From: Antedon mediterranea
Lineage: Eukaryota; Echinodermata; Crinoidea; Comatulida; Antedonidae
Length of the DNA: 60,000 bases
Reading direction: 5' to 3'
Assembly: GCF_964355755.1 (NCBI RefSeq)
Contig: NC_092672.1
Coordinates: 18,350,501 to 18,410,500 of the forward strand
Shown here piece after piece: positions 21,949 to 32,589 of this stretch. Position 1 is the first letter of the stretch, and each line of letters opens with the position of its first letter. The translations under genes were made by a program, and so were the position numbers. A model generated the notes under the pieces. That model did not search any database. It was not told where the DNA came from and worked only from the letters and a program-made list of their open reading frames with translations.

Positions 21949-22300
21949 GTTTGTTGTTTTTATTACACAAATTTTAGTATTGAACATACAGTAATTAACA
22001 TACTTAGAAAGCAAAATAAGAATATAAATATTATTTTGTATTATTTATAAGTACAATATGTTAATACTTTCAATATTTAGTTAATATAGTCTTAGTAGTA
22101 AATAGTAAAGGTGATAAAGTTATCCCTTCCAAAATAAAACTATTATTATTACACAGTACAAAGTTTATTTGATTTTTTAATGAGAGAACATGTTTTCCAG
22201 CATTCAAAAAAACTTAATGTCAGTATATTTTACATTTTTATCCTTTGTTTTTTGGAAACGTGATTGCTTGCAATTCTGATTTGTCAAACTTTTTGAATTT
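21949..22300 (+). other. 3' UTR and downstream flank of the P2X7-domain gene
   Basis: AT-rich sequence follows the stop codon, with AATAAA at 22133-22138. No further coding sequence lies before LINE ORF2 resumes at 22301. Confidence 0.4.
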
Positions 22301-24163
22301 AGGACAGCTAAAAAAATGTATTATGAATCATGCTTTTCCAAATGTAAAGATGACGTTTGTAAAACATGGTCAACCATAAATGATGTTCTAAATAAAACAA
22401 AAAATTGTAGACAGTTTCCTGAATTATTTAAAGATGATGATCGATCAATAACAAATCAATTAGAAATAGCAAATCAATTTAATTTATATTTCACAAATAT
22501 TGGCCCAAACCTTGCAAATAAAATCAATACTGACAGCTGTAACAAATCTTTTGAACATTTTCTTTCAAATAAAACCAATAACTTTAATTTTGAAAATGTA
22601 AATGAAGATACAGTTTTGGAAATTATAGATAAATTAAAATCAAAGTCAAGTTGTGGTTGGGATGGTTTATCAACGAAATTAATTAAATCAATTATAATCA
22701 AACCACTCACAATAATTATAAATCAAATGATAAACACAGAGATTTTTCCTGATAAACTGAAAATAGCCAGAGTTATACCTTTGTTTAAAAATGGTGATAA
22801 CTCCTGTTTTACAAATTATCGTCCAATTTCGTTGCTCCCTGCAATATCCAAAATTTTTGAAAAAGTAATTTACAACCAATTATATTTGCACTTTCAAATA
22901 AATAAATTATTTTCTAGCAGCCAATATGGTTTTCGGTCAGGCCATTCTACGGAATTAGCTGCACTTGAGCTTGTAGATAAAGTTATTCAAGACATGGACA
23001 ATTATGAAATACCAATTAACATATATTTGGACCTATCAAAAGCATTTGATACATTGGATCACAAAATAATGTTGCATAAATTGAATCATTATGGCCTTCA
23101 TTCGAATTCACTTAATCTTATGAAGGATTATTTAACGAATCGTAAACAATATGTGGACATTAATGGAACTCAATCTGATATTTTACAGATAACTACAGGT
23201 GTTCCACAAGGATTAATACTGGGTCCGCTTTTGTTTATCATATACATAAACGATATCGCAAACGTTAGCACTATTTTTAAAACTATAATATATGCAGACG
23301 ATACAACACTTTTAAGCACCCTCAGGACATGTATTAAATCCAATTAACAACATTGAACTTGATAAAGTTAGTGAATGGCTTAAATTAAACAAATTATCTT
23401 TAAATGTATTGAAGTCGAAGTATATGATATTTCATATGAGTAAACGTCGTGTTGATACGTTGGATATAGAAATTGACAATGTTAAGATTCAGCGGGTTCA
23501 TAATTTCAACTTCCTTGGTATAATAATTAATGAACATCTAAATTGGAATAGCCATGGTGATTATATTTCAAATAAGATTTCCAAAACTATTGGCATTTTA
23601 AATAAACTCAAGCGCTTTATCCCAGCAAATGTTATGAATATTTAATATAACTCTTTAGTTGTTTCACACATAAATTATGGTATACTGCTTTGGGGTTATG
23701 TTTGTAAAAGAGTAACAATATTGCAGAAAAAAGCCTTACGTATTATTACTCAAAGTAAATACAATGCCCATTCAGAACCTCTTTTTAAAAAATTCAGATT
23801 TCTAAATGTATGTGATATTCATAAACTATGCCAATTAAAATGTTACTATAAATATTCAAATAATATGTTACCTGATTATTTTCAAAGGTTTTCTTTAGAA
23901 CTAAATTCAGCTTTACATTCGTATAACACACGTATTAAAGACAACTTTCATGTTGTTAGGGTCAAACATGAGTTTGCAAAGAAATGTATTAGGTATAGCC
24001 TACCTTTATTAATTAACAATACTGTAAATTTGATTACTGAAAAGGTAAATACACATTCTTTGAAAGGTTTTTCTACATATTTAAAAAATAATTTTATTTC
24101 AGAATATGATGATGTATGTTATATCCAAAATTGTTATATATGTAAGAGAGATGGGTTGTAGCT
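22301..24163 (+). pseudogene. LINE ORF2, reverse transcriptase and C-terminal part
   Basis: Open from 22301 to 23347, this carries the CR1/jockey-group reverse transcriptase motifs in order: ARVIPLFKNGD, NYRPISLLP, FRSGHST, LDLSKAFDTLDH with the first catalytic Asp, TGVPQGLILGPLLF and YADDT with the Asp pair (about 23290-23305). The usual Ser after PQG is Leu here. A slip near 23335 shifts the thumb region (23350-23645), and a TAA at 23643-23645 interrupts the same frame as 23721-24161. That last part holds the connection domain and ends in a C-x-x-C pair (CYICKRDGL). It lies downstream of the inserted block and completes the ORF2 begun at 16721. Confidence 0.85.
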
Positions 24164-24368
24164 GTTCTGATATGATTTTGTTAATGTTATGATTTGTTAA
24201 TTTTTTAATTATATTATATACATGAGAATTATATATTATTTAAAATGTTCGGGTGGCTTCCATGCATGCGGCTTTTGGCCTTAATGGAAGTCTCCCTGGT
24301 CCTTTTGTATATTTTTTGCTTTGTATTTATTTTTTCTTTTGGATCAAATAAACTGATTTGTGACTTGT
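24164..24368 (+). other. LINE 3' UTR
   Basis: This contains GGTGGCTTCCATGCATGCGG and a terminal AATAAACTGATTTGTGAC, repeated almost unchanged in the truncated copy at 30990-31372. The copies diverge after ACTTGTGTG, which fixes the 3' end. Confidence 0.75.
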
Positions 24369-24860
24369 GTGAGGATGTTACTTTTTTTGAGTGCTCATTA
24401 AATGATCTGTCTGCATTTAAATTTGAGAATCACAAGCAAATGATTAAAAAACTTGTAAGGAATGAACAAAATCCTATAGTGCAATAAGTAGCCAAACGTT
24501 TAGCAGAAAAGGGGAATGAAAGCACCACAAAATTAAAGGTCACCGAAAGCTAAATTTCTACAAAGAGAAAGGACCAATGTTTTTTGTTACACAATATACT
24601 TGCACTTGTGAGGGAGATGAAAGAATGTGTTTCCTTGCATCATGTAGTTTTATGACAGTTCCTGCAATTCAAAGAAGTGTCACAAGTGATGTTCATCGAA
24701 GAAGACAACATAAAGTCTCACAGTCGCCGTAAACTTGTAGAACACAAAGACCTACTGCGCAAGACTGTGTGCTTACCATATAACAATGGATTTGTATTAT
24801 TCTTATTGCTACACGAAGTGGAATGGGATAGGAAGAAAGGAAATTAGTTCTAATCAAATT
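24369..24860 (+). pseudogene. CACTA-like transposase remnant, C-terminal end
   Basis: The frame directly after the LINE reads EDVTFFECSLNDLSAFKFEN, then IKKLVRNEQNPIVQ, a stop, and VAKRLAEK. This is what follows the YNVHNL segment (15600) in this transposase family. Later pieces in the same region (DQCFLLHN, then VCLPYNNGFVLF near 24765-24800) fit the protein's C-terminus. Several stops and slips are present. Together with 14908-15612 this shows that the LINE inserted into an already or subsequently decayed transposon. Confidence 0.55.
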
Positions 24861-25084
24861 AAGAAAGCAGTTATCCACACGGCAAAAGTGCGAACAAGAC
24901 AAAAACGATTATTCGCACGGCAAAAACATAGGTCCTCCTAAACACCAATCCCATTGGGCCCACCTCCTACCAGATAATTACAAATAGTACGAAATATGAT
25001 ATAAAATGCAGTTAAACCTAAAAAACGTGGTCATATTTACACACTTTAGAAGGGCGGGAATATTTAATCATACTTTCTGGGGTA
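24861..25084. other. Spacer after the CACTA-like remnant
   Basis: No gene or recognisable repeat is seen. It may hold the terminal part of the CACTA-like element. Confidence 0.25.
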
Positions 25085-25160
25085 ATGTTAGCTCAGTCAG
25101 TAAAGCGCAAGACTATATTGATGTTGATGTTTAAGAGTTTGAATCTGCGAAAGAAAACAT
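25085..25160 (+). repeat. tRNA-derived SINE-like head
   Basis: GTTAGCTCAGTCAGTAAAGC is a good A box, and AGAGTTTGAATCTG about 45 bp later is a degenerate B box. The surrounding arms do not fold as a full tRNA, and the sequence runs into AT-rich DNA, so a SINE head is more likely than a tRNA gene. Confidence 0.45.
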
Positions 25161-26554
25161 TTTGGACAATAAAAAAAAATGCTGAAACTATTACTACTGC
25201 AACACAAACCAAACATAATAAAACTACCAAAACAATGCAATATAAATTGATTATAGTAGGTTATAGGTTATAGGTCAATACTTTACTGCTATATATTTCG
25301 GTCAAATGGCTGCTAAGTAATATTTTATTTTATATACACAATGTCAATATTTTATGTCTTGGACAAGAGCAGCGTAGCGGGAGGGTCCAGGCATAGAAGA
25401 GGAGGCAGTGGTACCTTCATGCTGGATAAATTTAAATGAGAAGCTGGATACTATTAGACTAAGACAAAAAAAAAAGAAGAGGGCTGGTATAGTTCTACCT
25501 TGATCAATTCCAACATCAGCTATGGTTTGTTTATTTATTGTTATCAATAACAATCTATCCAATTTCCAGTAGAATTACTGGTTGCAGTAATTTAAATTAA
25601 TCTCTATCAACACATTTGTCTTATACATAGCATTTTAAATATTTTCTGAATTGTTACAAATTAAAATGTTATTATTTTGTAAATTTAACAAAATCAGGAC
25701 AAGTATTTCGAACTATGATTTTAAAACTAAAAGTTCGAAAAAAGAATTTTAAAAGTGTAAAAAGACTAACTATGTTCATGGTAGGCTATTTTATAAGTAG
25801 TTGCATGAATGTGAAGCATTTGGACTTCACAACAGAGGACAGTGATAGTGAACCTCAAATTGAAACAGGTCCGGGCAAACAAACGAAGAGGAAGTTCTCC
25901 AATTGCCACATGGGTATTTGTTTTAAAAATATATGCAAAAAGCACTTTATTTATGTGTAGCCCTTGGACCAACTAACATATGTTATAAAACTATATACCA
26001 ACAGCAACATTTTACTAAACACATTTAGGGATGGATGTACTGTAGCTACAAGAAGTCTGGTGAGTGTAGCAAAGATCAATTGTAGGTTTTTGATTTTAAA
26101 GGTGGGTGCCCAATCATCTCCGGCTAGCACAATTACATTATTGAAATTTTATGTACAAATTACCCATGTTTAAATAATCTAAAGGAAAACAAAGTTTTCA
26201 CTCACCATTAATGTTTACTTTTTCAGATTCATTTGAAAGTTCATTTTCTGAAAATTAAGAACCACAAGTATAATACTCAATATTGCCATGTAATCTAGAT
26301 ACATTTACAGCATTTTACTAGTGGTTCTTATTAGCGATCCTTTCATTGAATGTTCTGTTCATTTTGAATATTAGAAAAATACTACATTAGCTTATTGTAG
26401 TTAGCCATCACTATCACAAATGGATCTGGGGTTGGCCATTTGTTATTATGTAACAATTTAAATTAATTGATTCGGTGTGTCTACATGCCAGACTGCATGA
26501 CACTAAAGAGGATTATTAGTACAAAAATAAAATGAATGATCACACGGTAATTAA
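25161..26554. other. AT-rich interval, no recognised gene
   Basis: The frame at 25715-25960 (with an EDSDSEPQIE acidic segment and a basic stretch) is unrecognised and may be a decayed transposon N-terminus. Nothing else stands out. Confidence 0.25.
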
Positions 26555-26693
26555 TTTATCGCAAATAGCTTGCACAATGCACGATGGGAGGAAACGTCAC
26601 GACGCGTACAAACAACAAATCATGTATGTACGCGATGTGACGTTTGCTCCCAAATCCTTCCCACCATGCATCGCACACACTATTTGCGATAAA
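26555..26693. mobile_element. 139-bp palindromic MITE
   Basis: The ends TTTATCGCAAATAG and CTATTTGCGATAAA are exact complements. Similarity continues through the arms: GCAC.ATGCACGATGGGAGG and AAACGTCAC pair with GTGACGTTTGCTCCC and CCACCATGCATCGCACAC, leaving a loop of about 20 bp. A TA at each end could be a target duplication (Tc1/mariner-type), but this is not certain. Confidence 0.7.
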
Positions 26694-26784
26694 CCTTATC
26701 ATGTTGGTTTTCGATTCTCTACTCACATATTTTGCTTTAGAATTTGACAACTTTAACGTTAAAGATAATAGAGTTTAACTAATT

Positions 26785-26946
26785 ATGTCAGTTTTGGAGA
26801 AAAAAATGGCCTGCTTGCTGGAAGCGAAGAAATTGGGATATACATAAAAAACTGAAAACAGAAACAAATGCTTTTATCAATGTCTAGCATCTCAGATAGG
26901 ATCATCGGTCAATGAAGATGAAATTATTCTTGATTATGTGGAAAAC
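26785..26946 (+). pseudogene. Possible first exon of an OTU-like protein
   Basis: An ATG-led frame reads MSVLEKKMACLLEAKKLGYT, then a TAA (26845-26847), then NKCFYQCLASQIG and LDYVEN before a strong donor GTAAGT at 26947. The CFYQCLA word resembles the catalytic Cys motif of OTU-type cysteine proteases, which occur in host genes and in transposons. Downstream exons are not found; a gypsy fragment starts at about 27056. Confidence 0.3.
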
Positions 26947-27055
26947 GTAAGTTTGTTATAAAACATATATTATTATTAATCAGTATTATGTTAATTAATT
27001 AATTAGGTAGCCTAGATGGGGGCGCGCCACACAGCTTAAGTTAAACATAAATGCG

Positions 27056-28740
27056 AGTTCGGTATCGACAAGTTAGTGTTCGTGGGGGATCTGATAACTA
27101 ATGAAGGAATAAAACCTGATTCGTCTAAAGTGAGAGCTATAAATAACATGCCAACTCCAAAAACAAAGTCTGAACTACAGCGATTTCTAGGTATGGCAAC
27201 GTACCTTGTGAAATTTGTAACAGATCTGTCAAGTCTTACTGCACCATTACAACAGTTATCTGAGAAAAATGAGTATGTCTGGGAAACTGCTCAGGAGAAA
27301 GCGTTGATTAAAGTCAAGAAAGTGCTTACAAATGGTCCCGTATTAAATTTTTATGATCCTAAGCGCAAGTGTAAAGTATCAGTTGATGCTTCAAAAGATG
27401 GACTAGGTGCAGCAGAAAGAAACGGAAAAATGGAAACCTGCAGTGGCATACGCTTCTCGCGCTATGGACAAATTATGCACAGATAGCGTTTTCATCAATT
27501 TATCTACGAACAGACAGTGGAGGTTAAAACTGATCACAAGCCCTGGGTGGAAATATTCAAGAAGCTTCTTGCTGACAGTTCTTTAAGATTACAACGAATG
27601 CGCATACACTTACATAAGTATGATATTACGGTATCATACACACCTGGAAAACAATTATTAACAGCAGACACATTGTCAAGAGCAGTAGACGCAACCAATC
27701 AGAAAGATACTGATCAGCAGTTAGATGATGATGTAAAAGCCTACATAAGTATGGTACAAAAAACTGCACCACTCACAACTGCAATGATGGACAAGTTAAA
27801 GTCTGTACTGTACATGTCTCTGTACGTGAATCGATAGTCAATGGAATTGTATATAAAAACAACAGATTCATAGTTCCTAGCAATCTACAGGAACATACGC
27901 GAAACAACTCCATAAAGGTCATCAGGGAAATGAAAAATGTAAAAGACCAGCCAGAGACTAAATATTTTGGTGTGGAATAAATAAACAAATAGAAGATATG
28001 TAGCAAATTTAAGTCAAATCAACAAAAAGAGCCTATCGTAATACACCAGCAACCTGAGAGATCGTGGCAAAAAATTGGTGCTGACCTATTCATAACTAAC
28101 GGGCGAAACTATTTAACAGTGGTTGACTATTTTTCACAATATTTTGAAGTTAGCTCCCTGGTACTACGACGACATCATAATATAATATAAATAAAAGCTA
28201 TGAAAGAAATGTTTGCTAGACACGGTACAACAATGGAAGTGTTCAGTGTCAATGGACCACAATTTGCAAGTAATGAGTTTGGTAATTTTTCTGTAAACTG
28301 GGACAAAACCTCCAGTCCTCACTTTCCGTAGTCAAATGGTCAGGCAGAGAATGCCGTAAAGCTGACAAATACATTGATCCTAAAAACAGCTGACAGCAAA
28401 GAAGACCTGTACGAGGCACTACAAATATACCAAAGTACTCCATTACAGCATGAGTTTTCACCCGCCGAATTACTTTTTAATTGTCGTATAAGGTCTAATC
28501 TGCCACTTAAAAGTAACATGTTAAGACCGCAAGTTCCAGATGTTAAACCCTCTAACGCAAAACTTAAAGAAAGACTTTGTAGGAAAAAATATAATAATAA
28601 GTCTCTTCTTAAACCGTTAAGGTTATGATAAAAAACATGACTAAAGTTTGATAAACCATTATGGGGTAAAGGTAGATATGATCGATTAAAACTGACAATG
28701 GTGACGTAATTAGAAAAGACAGAAGTCACCTAAATTTCAT
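27056..28740 (+). pseudogene. Ty3/gypsy pol fragment A (RT end, RNase H, integrase)
   Basis: It starts within the reverse transcriptase after the catalytic YxDD, with LQRFLGMATYLVKF. It passes through the RNase H start VSVDASKDGLGA and continues at 27517-27837 with VKTDHKPW, LQRMRIHLHKYD and PGKQLLTADTLSR. Integrase segments follow in mixed frames: ERSWQKIGADLF, YFSQYFEV, GPQFASNEFG and NGQAEN. The Asp normally preceding NGPQ is Val, so the integrase triad is incomplete. The last recognisable part is the 28374-28628 frame (PLQHEFSPAELLFNCR). Gag, protease, LTRs and the RT core are missing. Confidence 0.8.
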
Positions 28741-29164
28741 TGATATATAGTAAATATAACTTAAGAGCCTGGAAGATGTGATGATAGATCAATTATCATC
28801 TTTAATAATTCAGTCAACCCTCTATATGATGTACGCCCTCCTCTGGTGAGGTGCACAAAAAAACGGTGTACACCATGGCTTCCGAATAAATCCTGAGACA
28901 ACATATGAAGTTGTAATTGTCTGTTATTATTGTAATCATTCACTCACCGAACCCATCAAAACATAACAGTAGTGAGGTTTGTAGAGGTGTTTACACTAAA
29001 ACACAAACAAATCAAGACATTATGTATTGGTTTCTGAAAATGTTTATGAATCAACAGATGAATTCTTGGTTGATGATTATGGTTTATTCCATCTAGGTAT
29101 AGTGACCATAATATTCTACTACTAATAATAATAATGTCAGTTAAGAAATTACAGTACAATTAAA
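28741..29164. other. AT-rich spacer
   Basis: No gene, repeat or motif that I can support. Confidence 0.3.
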
Positions 29165-29640
29165 CTAATCATCAAAACATTAAATCAGATTAAAAACGGA
29201 TTGGAAAAAATTTAAAATTAAAATAAATGAGGTATTTGATGGTTGGGATTGTGTGCAAATGAAGCTTGGGAACAATGGAAAAGCAAAGTGTTACAAAGTG
29301 TAGCAAAAGACATACTTGGACAAAATAAATTGAAGGGTAATTTTAAATTTTGGTTTTTACAAGGAAGTTGAAGTAGCTATTAAACAAAGACAATCAGCTT
29401 GGAAAACCCACCGCCATTATGTAAAAATGATAATTTAAACTACATTGGGATGAATATCAAAGTAAACGTAAATATTGTAAGTCTTTAATTAAACTAAAAA
29501 TCCTGAAGAAAAGAGTAGATCGATGCTCACATATAATGGAAAAGGGTGGCCCTCAACTAAAAGAATTTTGGGTTAAACAACCTTCTCAAAAGATATGGAG
29601 GTGCAAGGGAAATATTAATAAAGAAAAGTGAAATTTTGTG
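29165..29640 (+). pseudogene. LINE ORF2 linker remnant
   Basis: Fragments such as EAWEQWKSKVLQSVAKDILG, then VAIKQRQSAWKTHRHY, and a further basic helix match the region between endonuclease and reverse transcriptase of LINE ORF2 proteins. Stops and slips are frequent. It belongs to a different LINE family from the one at 15613-24368. Confidence 0.5.
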
Positions 29641-30295
29641 TCAAATTCAAATCCACAGTGATTATTTTAAGTGATTGCTTATTATAACATCTACCATATT
29701 CCTGCAATTTTGTGGAATTGACAAATGTTACATTGAATGGTAAAATCTATATTCAATGGTTTCATACAACGGATAAAATAAAATTTTGTTTGGTTGAAAT
29801 TTTTGACTATTTGTAAACATCAGAACTAACATGTTTTTTTATTTTATCCTATTTTAAGGTAATTTCAGAATTTGGGAGAAAGTTTTAAAAAGAAAATGAT
29901 GACTGTTCAAAATGTTTGGAATTTTTGGGTGTTTTATAGACAAAGTTTTCACTTCGGACACATATGTACACTTTGCAGTATACGAAGTACTGTAATAATT
30001 TAATTATACAGTAATGTTATTGTTTTTCAATTACAGGAAGAGAAAGTTGATGAAAAAGTAGAGATTAAATTTCTGCTGAATTCGCAAAATGTGTTAAAAT
30101 GTTAAGAAAAGGCAGAAAAAAGAAGCAGAAGTTATTAAATATACTGTAGACAAGATTCTCATAAAACATCTTGGTATTTCTTGTAAAAATGTATCCAGTA
30201 TAATTAAAATATGTTTTAGGGGATGCTTTTAAAGTATTGAATTTGTTGGTTCTAATTCTCCTGTCTATAATCTGTGTCCATGCATAAATTGTTAA
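29641..30295. other. AT-rich spacer
   Basis: No gene recognised. Confidence 0.3.
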
Positions 30296-30660
30296 AGTCC
30301 CATTCCCTACGTTTTTTAGATCTAATTTAAGGTCACAAACTACATTTAATGTAAAAATAAATACTATATGGTCCTATTGAGATAACTTTTTTCGTCTTTA
30401 AGCAGTTAAAAATGTGATTTTCATTTTCTTCTGTAATTCACCCACTTTTCGATTGATCGTGAGGCCAAAACAATGGAAGACTTATAACTTTTCAGCAAAA
30501 ATACCGGGTTTTCCTCAATTTGGATTTTGGCAAAAACAAAAAGACAATTAATGCAGCAACTATACAACGTCAGTCGGGGTATGATGTTCGTATGTTACCG
30601 ATGTCCCTATGTTTTATCGATGTTTACAAGCTAGGCCTACAAAACTAAGCCTACCTAAAG
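30296..30660. repeat. Uninterrupted copy of a dispersed repeat (empty-site paralogue)
   Basis: Its complement matches 46890-47262 and then 52848-52925, where the second copy is split by the element at 47263-52847. The uninterrupted join reads through CCTATTGAG (about 30372-30380). Shared words include ATTCACCCACTTTT, AATTAATGCAGCAACTATAC and CTACAAAACTAAGCC. The nearby frame 30609-30851 is unrecognised. Confidence 0.75.
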
Positions 30661-30989
30661 ACTGTCCACGCGAGGACATTCACCGCAAGCTACTTGGGTA
30701 TTATATGGAGGCCAAGACAATTTTAATGAATATGACGTATGGCTATGAGCAATGCACAGGATTTGATTTGTGGAATAAGAAAAGGAAAGAAGTGCAGGAC
30801 ACCAAAAAGCATATAGGATTGACATACATTGCACCAAGGTCTTGCTCATGAATTGATACACTAAATGCAGTCAATATTGGATAATTTTGGACAAAGCTAC
30901 ACTTTTATTATCGTTGACCAACAACTTTATTGTAAACTATTGAGTTAAAATGGAATGTTCCGATCCTGAATACATGTTTTAATTAAGTC
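30661..30989. other. Spacer with an unrecognised 80-codon frame
   Basis: An open frame starting inside the preceding repeat (30609) ends at 30851; it has a PREDIHRKLLGYYMEAK segment but no known family resemblance. Nothing else was found. Confidence 0.25.
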
Positions 30990-31372
30990 CACGCCTTTAT
31001 TAAGTAACAATACTGTCAATTTGATCACTGAAAAGAGTAAAACACATTCTTTGAAAGGTTTTTCTACACATTTAAAAAATAATTTTATTTCAGCATATGA
31101 TGATGTATGTTATATCCTAAATTGTTATATATGTAATAGAGATGGGTTGTAGCTGACCTGATATGATTTGTTAATTTTATGATTTGTTAATTTTTAAATT
31201 ATATTATATACAGAATTATATATTATTTAAAATGTTCGGGTGGCTTCCATGCATGCGGCTTTTGGCCTTAAAATCTCCCTGGTACTTTTGTATAGTTTTT
31301 GCTTTGTATTTTTTTTTTCTTTATGGATCAAATAAACTGATTTGTGACTTGTGTGTGTGACTTTTTTTTGAG
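30990..31372 (+). mobile_element. 5'-truncated copy of the CR1-like LINE (3' end)
   Basis: This matches 24000-24368 with scattered changes. It includes the last codons of ORF2 (HSLKGFST, then a stop after a CNRDGL-like end) and the whole 3' UTR to AATAAACTGATTTGTGACTTGTG, followed by a short (TG)n tail. It demonstrates the true 3' terminus of the family. Confidence 0.85.
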
Positions 31373-31940
31373 CATTTGGAAAGCACATGATGGAAAGGTG
31401 TGGTTGTATCAGGCATGGATTGAAATTGGAATTGTCAAGGGTGCATCTGATATTGATCTATTCAAGCATTGTGGCAAATATAAATTAATAAAGTTAAACA
31501 CAAATAAACAGTGATTTTTATGAAAGTATATGTTGCAATAAAAAAAAAAGCGATAACATTATTAAGATTGTATATAAATGATTTCATTCAATACTGTATA
31601 TAGTTCAAAGATCAATTAACCATACTATCATCCATTCTTGGAAACACACATGTTCTAAACAATTTGAAAAAAAAAAGGTATTAAAAGGAATTGTAAAGGC
31701 TCCAAGAAAAAAAAAATAACAAGACTATGAATAGACAGGAATGGTTAAACCCAAACACATTCAAAATAAAATGCAATCATGACAACTTAAAAAACATATT
31801 AGAAATTTATTACAATATTCTGCCAGAAACTTTAATAAATAAATAGTCATTATTTACAATCTGCAGTCAGTCCCACATATTGTAGGCATTAATTCTTATT
31901 CTAATAATATTAACAAAATAATAGATATATAAACTGTTTT
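31373..31940. other. AT-rich spacer with poly-A tracts
   Basis: Several A-runs (31540, 31668, 31708) are present. No gene is seen. Confidence 0.3.
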
Positions 31941-32123
31941 AATGTAATACATTAGGTTTACCTCATTACATTCTGTCTTGGGTGCTACTTCCTCCTATCA
32001 GAATGTAATACATTAGGTTTACATCATTACATTCTGTCTTGGGTGCTACTTCCTCCTATCAGAATGTAATACATTAGGTTTACCTCATTACATTCTGTCT
32101 TGGGTGGTACTTCCTCCTATGAG
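31941..32123. repeat. Tandem repeat, 3 x 61 bp
   Basis: Three units start at 31941, 32002 and 32063, each beginning AATGTAATACATTAGG and containing TCTGTCTTGGGTG. Units differ by one to three bases, so the duplication is recent. Each unit holds an inverted pair, AATGTAAT and ATTACATT, that could form a hairpin. Confidence 0.9.
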
Positions 32124-32439
32124 AAGTTACTTCAGCTTTGCTACTAAAAACATGAGATGGACAAAATTGGATGGCCTACAGGTTGAGACATGACATTGCC
32201 ACATCAGTAGTGTCCCATGAACCTAACTTCATAATCTTGTGAAATGTTAAAAAGTGTTTGCCTTGCTCTCCCAACATAGGAAAAGGGAATCTTTTGAATC
32301 CAGCTTGAATTATATTCTTAACTACATTAGACATACAATGGTCACATGAAATGTCTAAACACTTAACAAATCCAAGAAATCCAATACGTTTATCTACATA
32401 TTTTAACATAAACAGTACTTCGTCTTTTAATTTACCTTA

Positions 32440-32510
32440 CCATTTCTGTTTATTATTTTGTATTGTATTGCTATGGAGGAAAATAAATGTCTTTTGAATT
32501 GAATTGAATA
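32440..32510 (+). repeat. LINE 3' tail
   Basis: TATTGCTATGGAGGAAAATAA followed by TGAATTGAATTGAAT is typical of the 3' end and short tandem tail of an animal non-LTR retrotransposon. The rest of the element is not recognised upstream; the minus-strand frame at 32176-32409 is of unknown origin. Confidence 0.45.
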
Positions 32511-32589
32511 GGTTGCTCTCCTTAAAAGTTTTACTGCTATTTGAGAACATTACATTATATACAGATTCATAATCATTATATGGTAGGTC

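Larger units (their letters stand above)
17986..22300 (+). mobile_element. 4.3-kb inserted block carrying the P2X7-domain gene
   Basis: LINE ORF2 homology stops within AAGGACAATAGACAG (17971-17985) and restarts at AGGACAGCT (22301), so a short repeated word close to (A)GGACA marks both edges. The block contains a promoter-like segment, three exons of a P2X7-domain gene and its 3' UTR with AATAAA, and a further transposon inside exon 1. No terminal inverted repeat was found at the two edges. The introns show it is not a retrocopy. How it entered the LINE is unknown. Confidence 0.5.
15613..24368 (+). mobile_element. CR1-like LINE, near full length, split by a 4.3-kb insertion
   Basis: The LINE consists of a short 5' UTR, ORF1 (15781-16737), ORF2 with AP endonuclease (16721-17985), an interruption (17986-22300), then reverse transcriptase to C-terminus (22301-24163). 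The 3' UTR ends in AATAAACTGATTTGTGACTTGTGTG. The 3' UTR is verified by a second, truncated copy at 30990-31372. The LINE lies within the CACTA-like transposase, whose reading resumes at 24369. Boundaries are estimated from where transposase homology stops, since I found no clean target duplication. Confidence 0.7.

Noticed and set aside
22474-22879. Minus-strand frames opposite the LINE reverse transcriptase
   Set aside because: These are shadows of the clear plus-strand reverse transcriptase.
24245-24368. Hydrophobic N-terminal part of the frame 24245-24487
   Set aside because: This is LINE 3' UTR, shared with the copy at 30990-31372; only the part after 24369 belongs to a real protein.
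25085-25160. tRNA gene
   Set aside because: The A box is good but the anticodon and acceptor arms do not fold; SINE head more likely.
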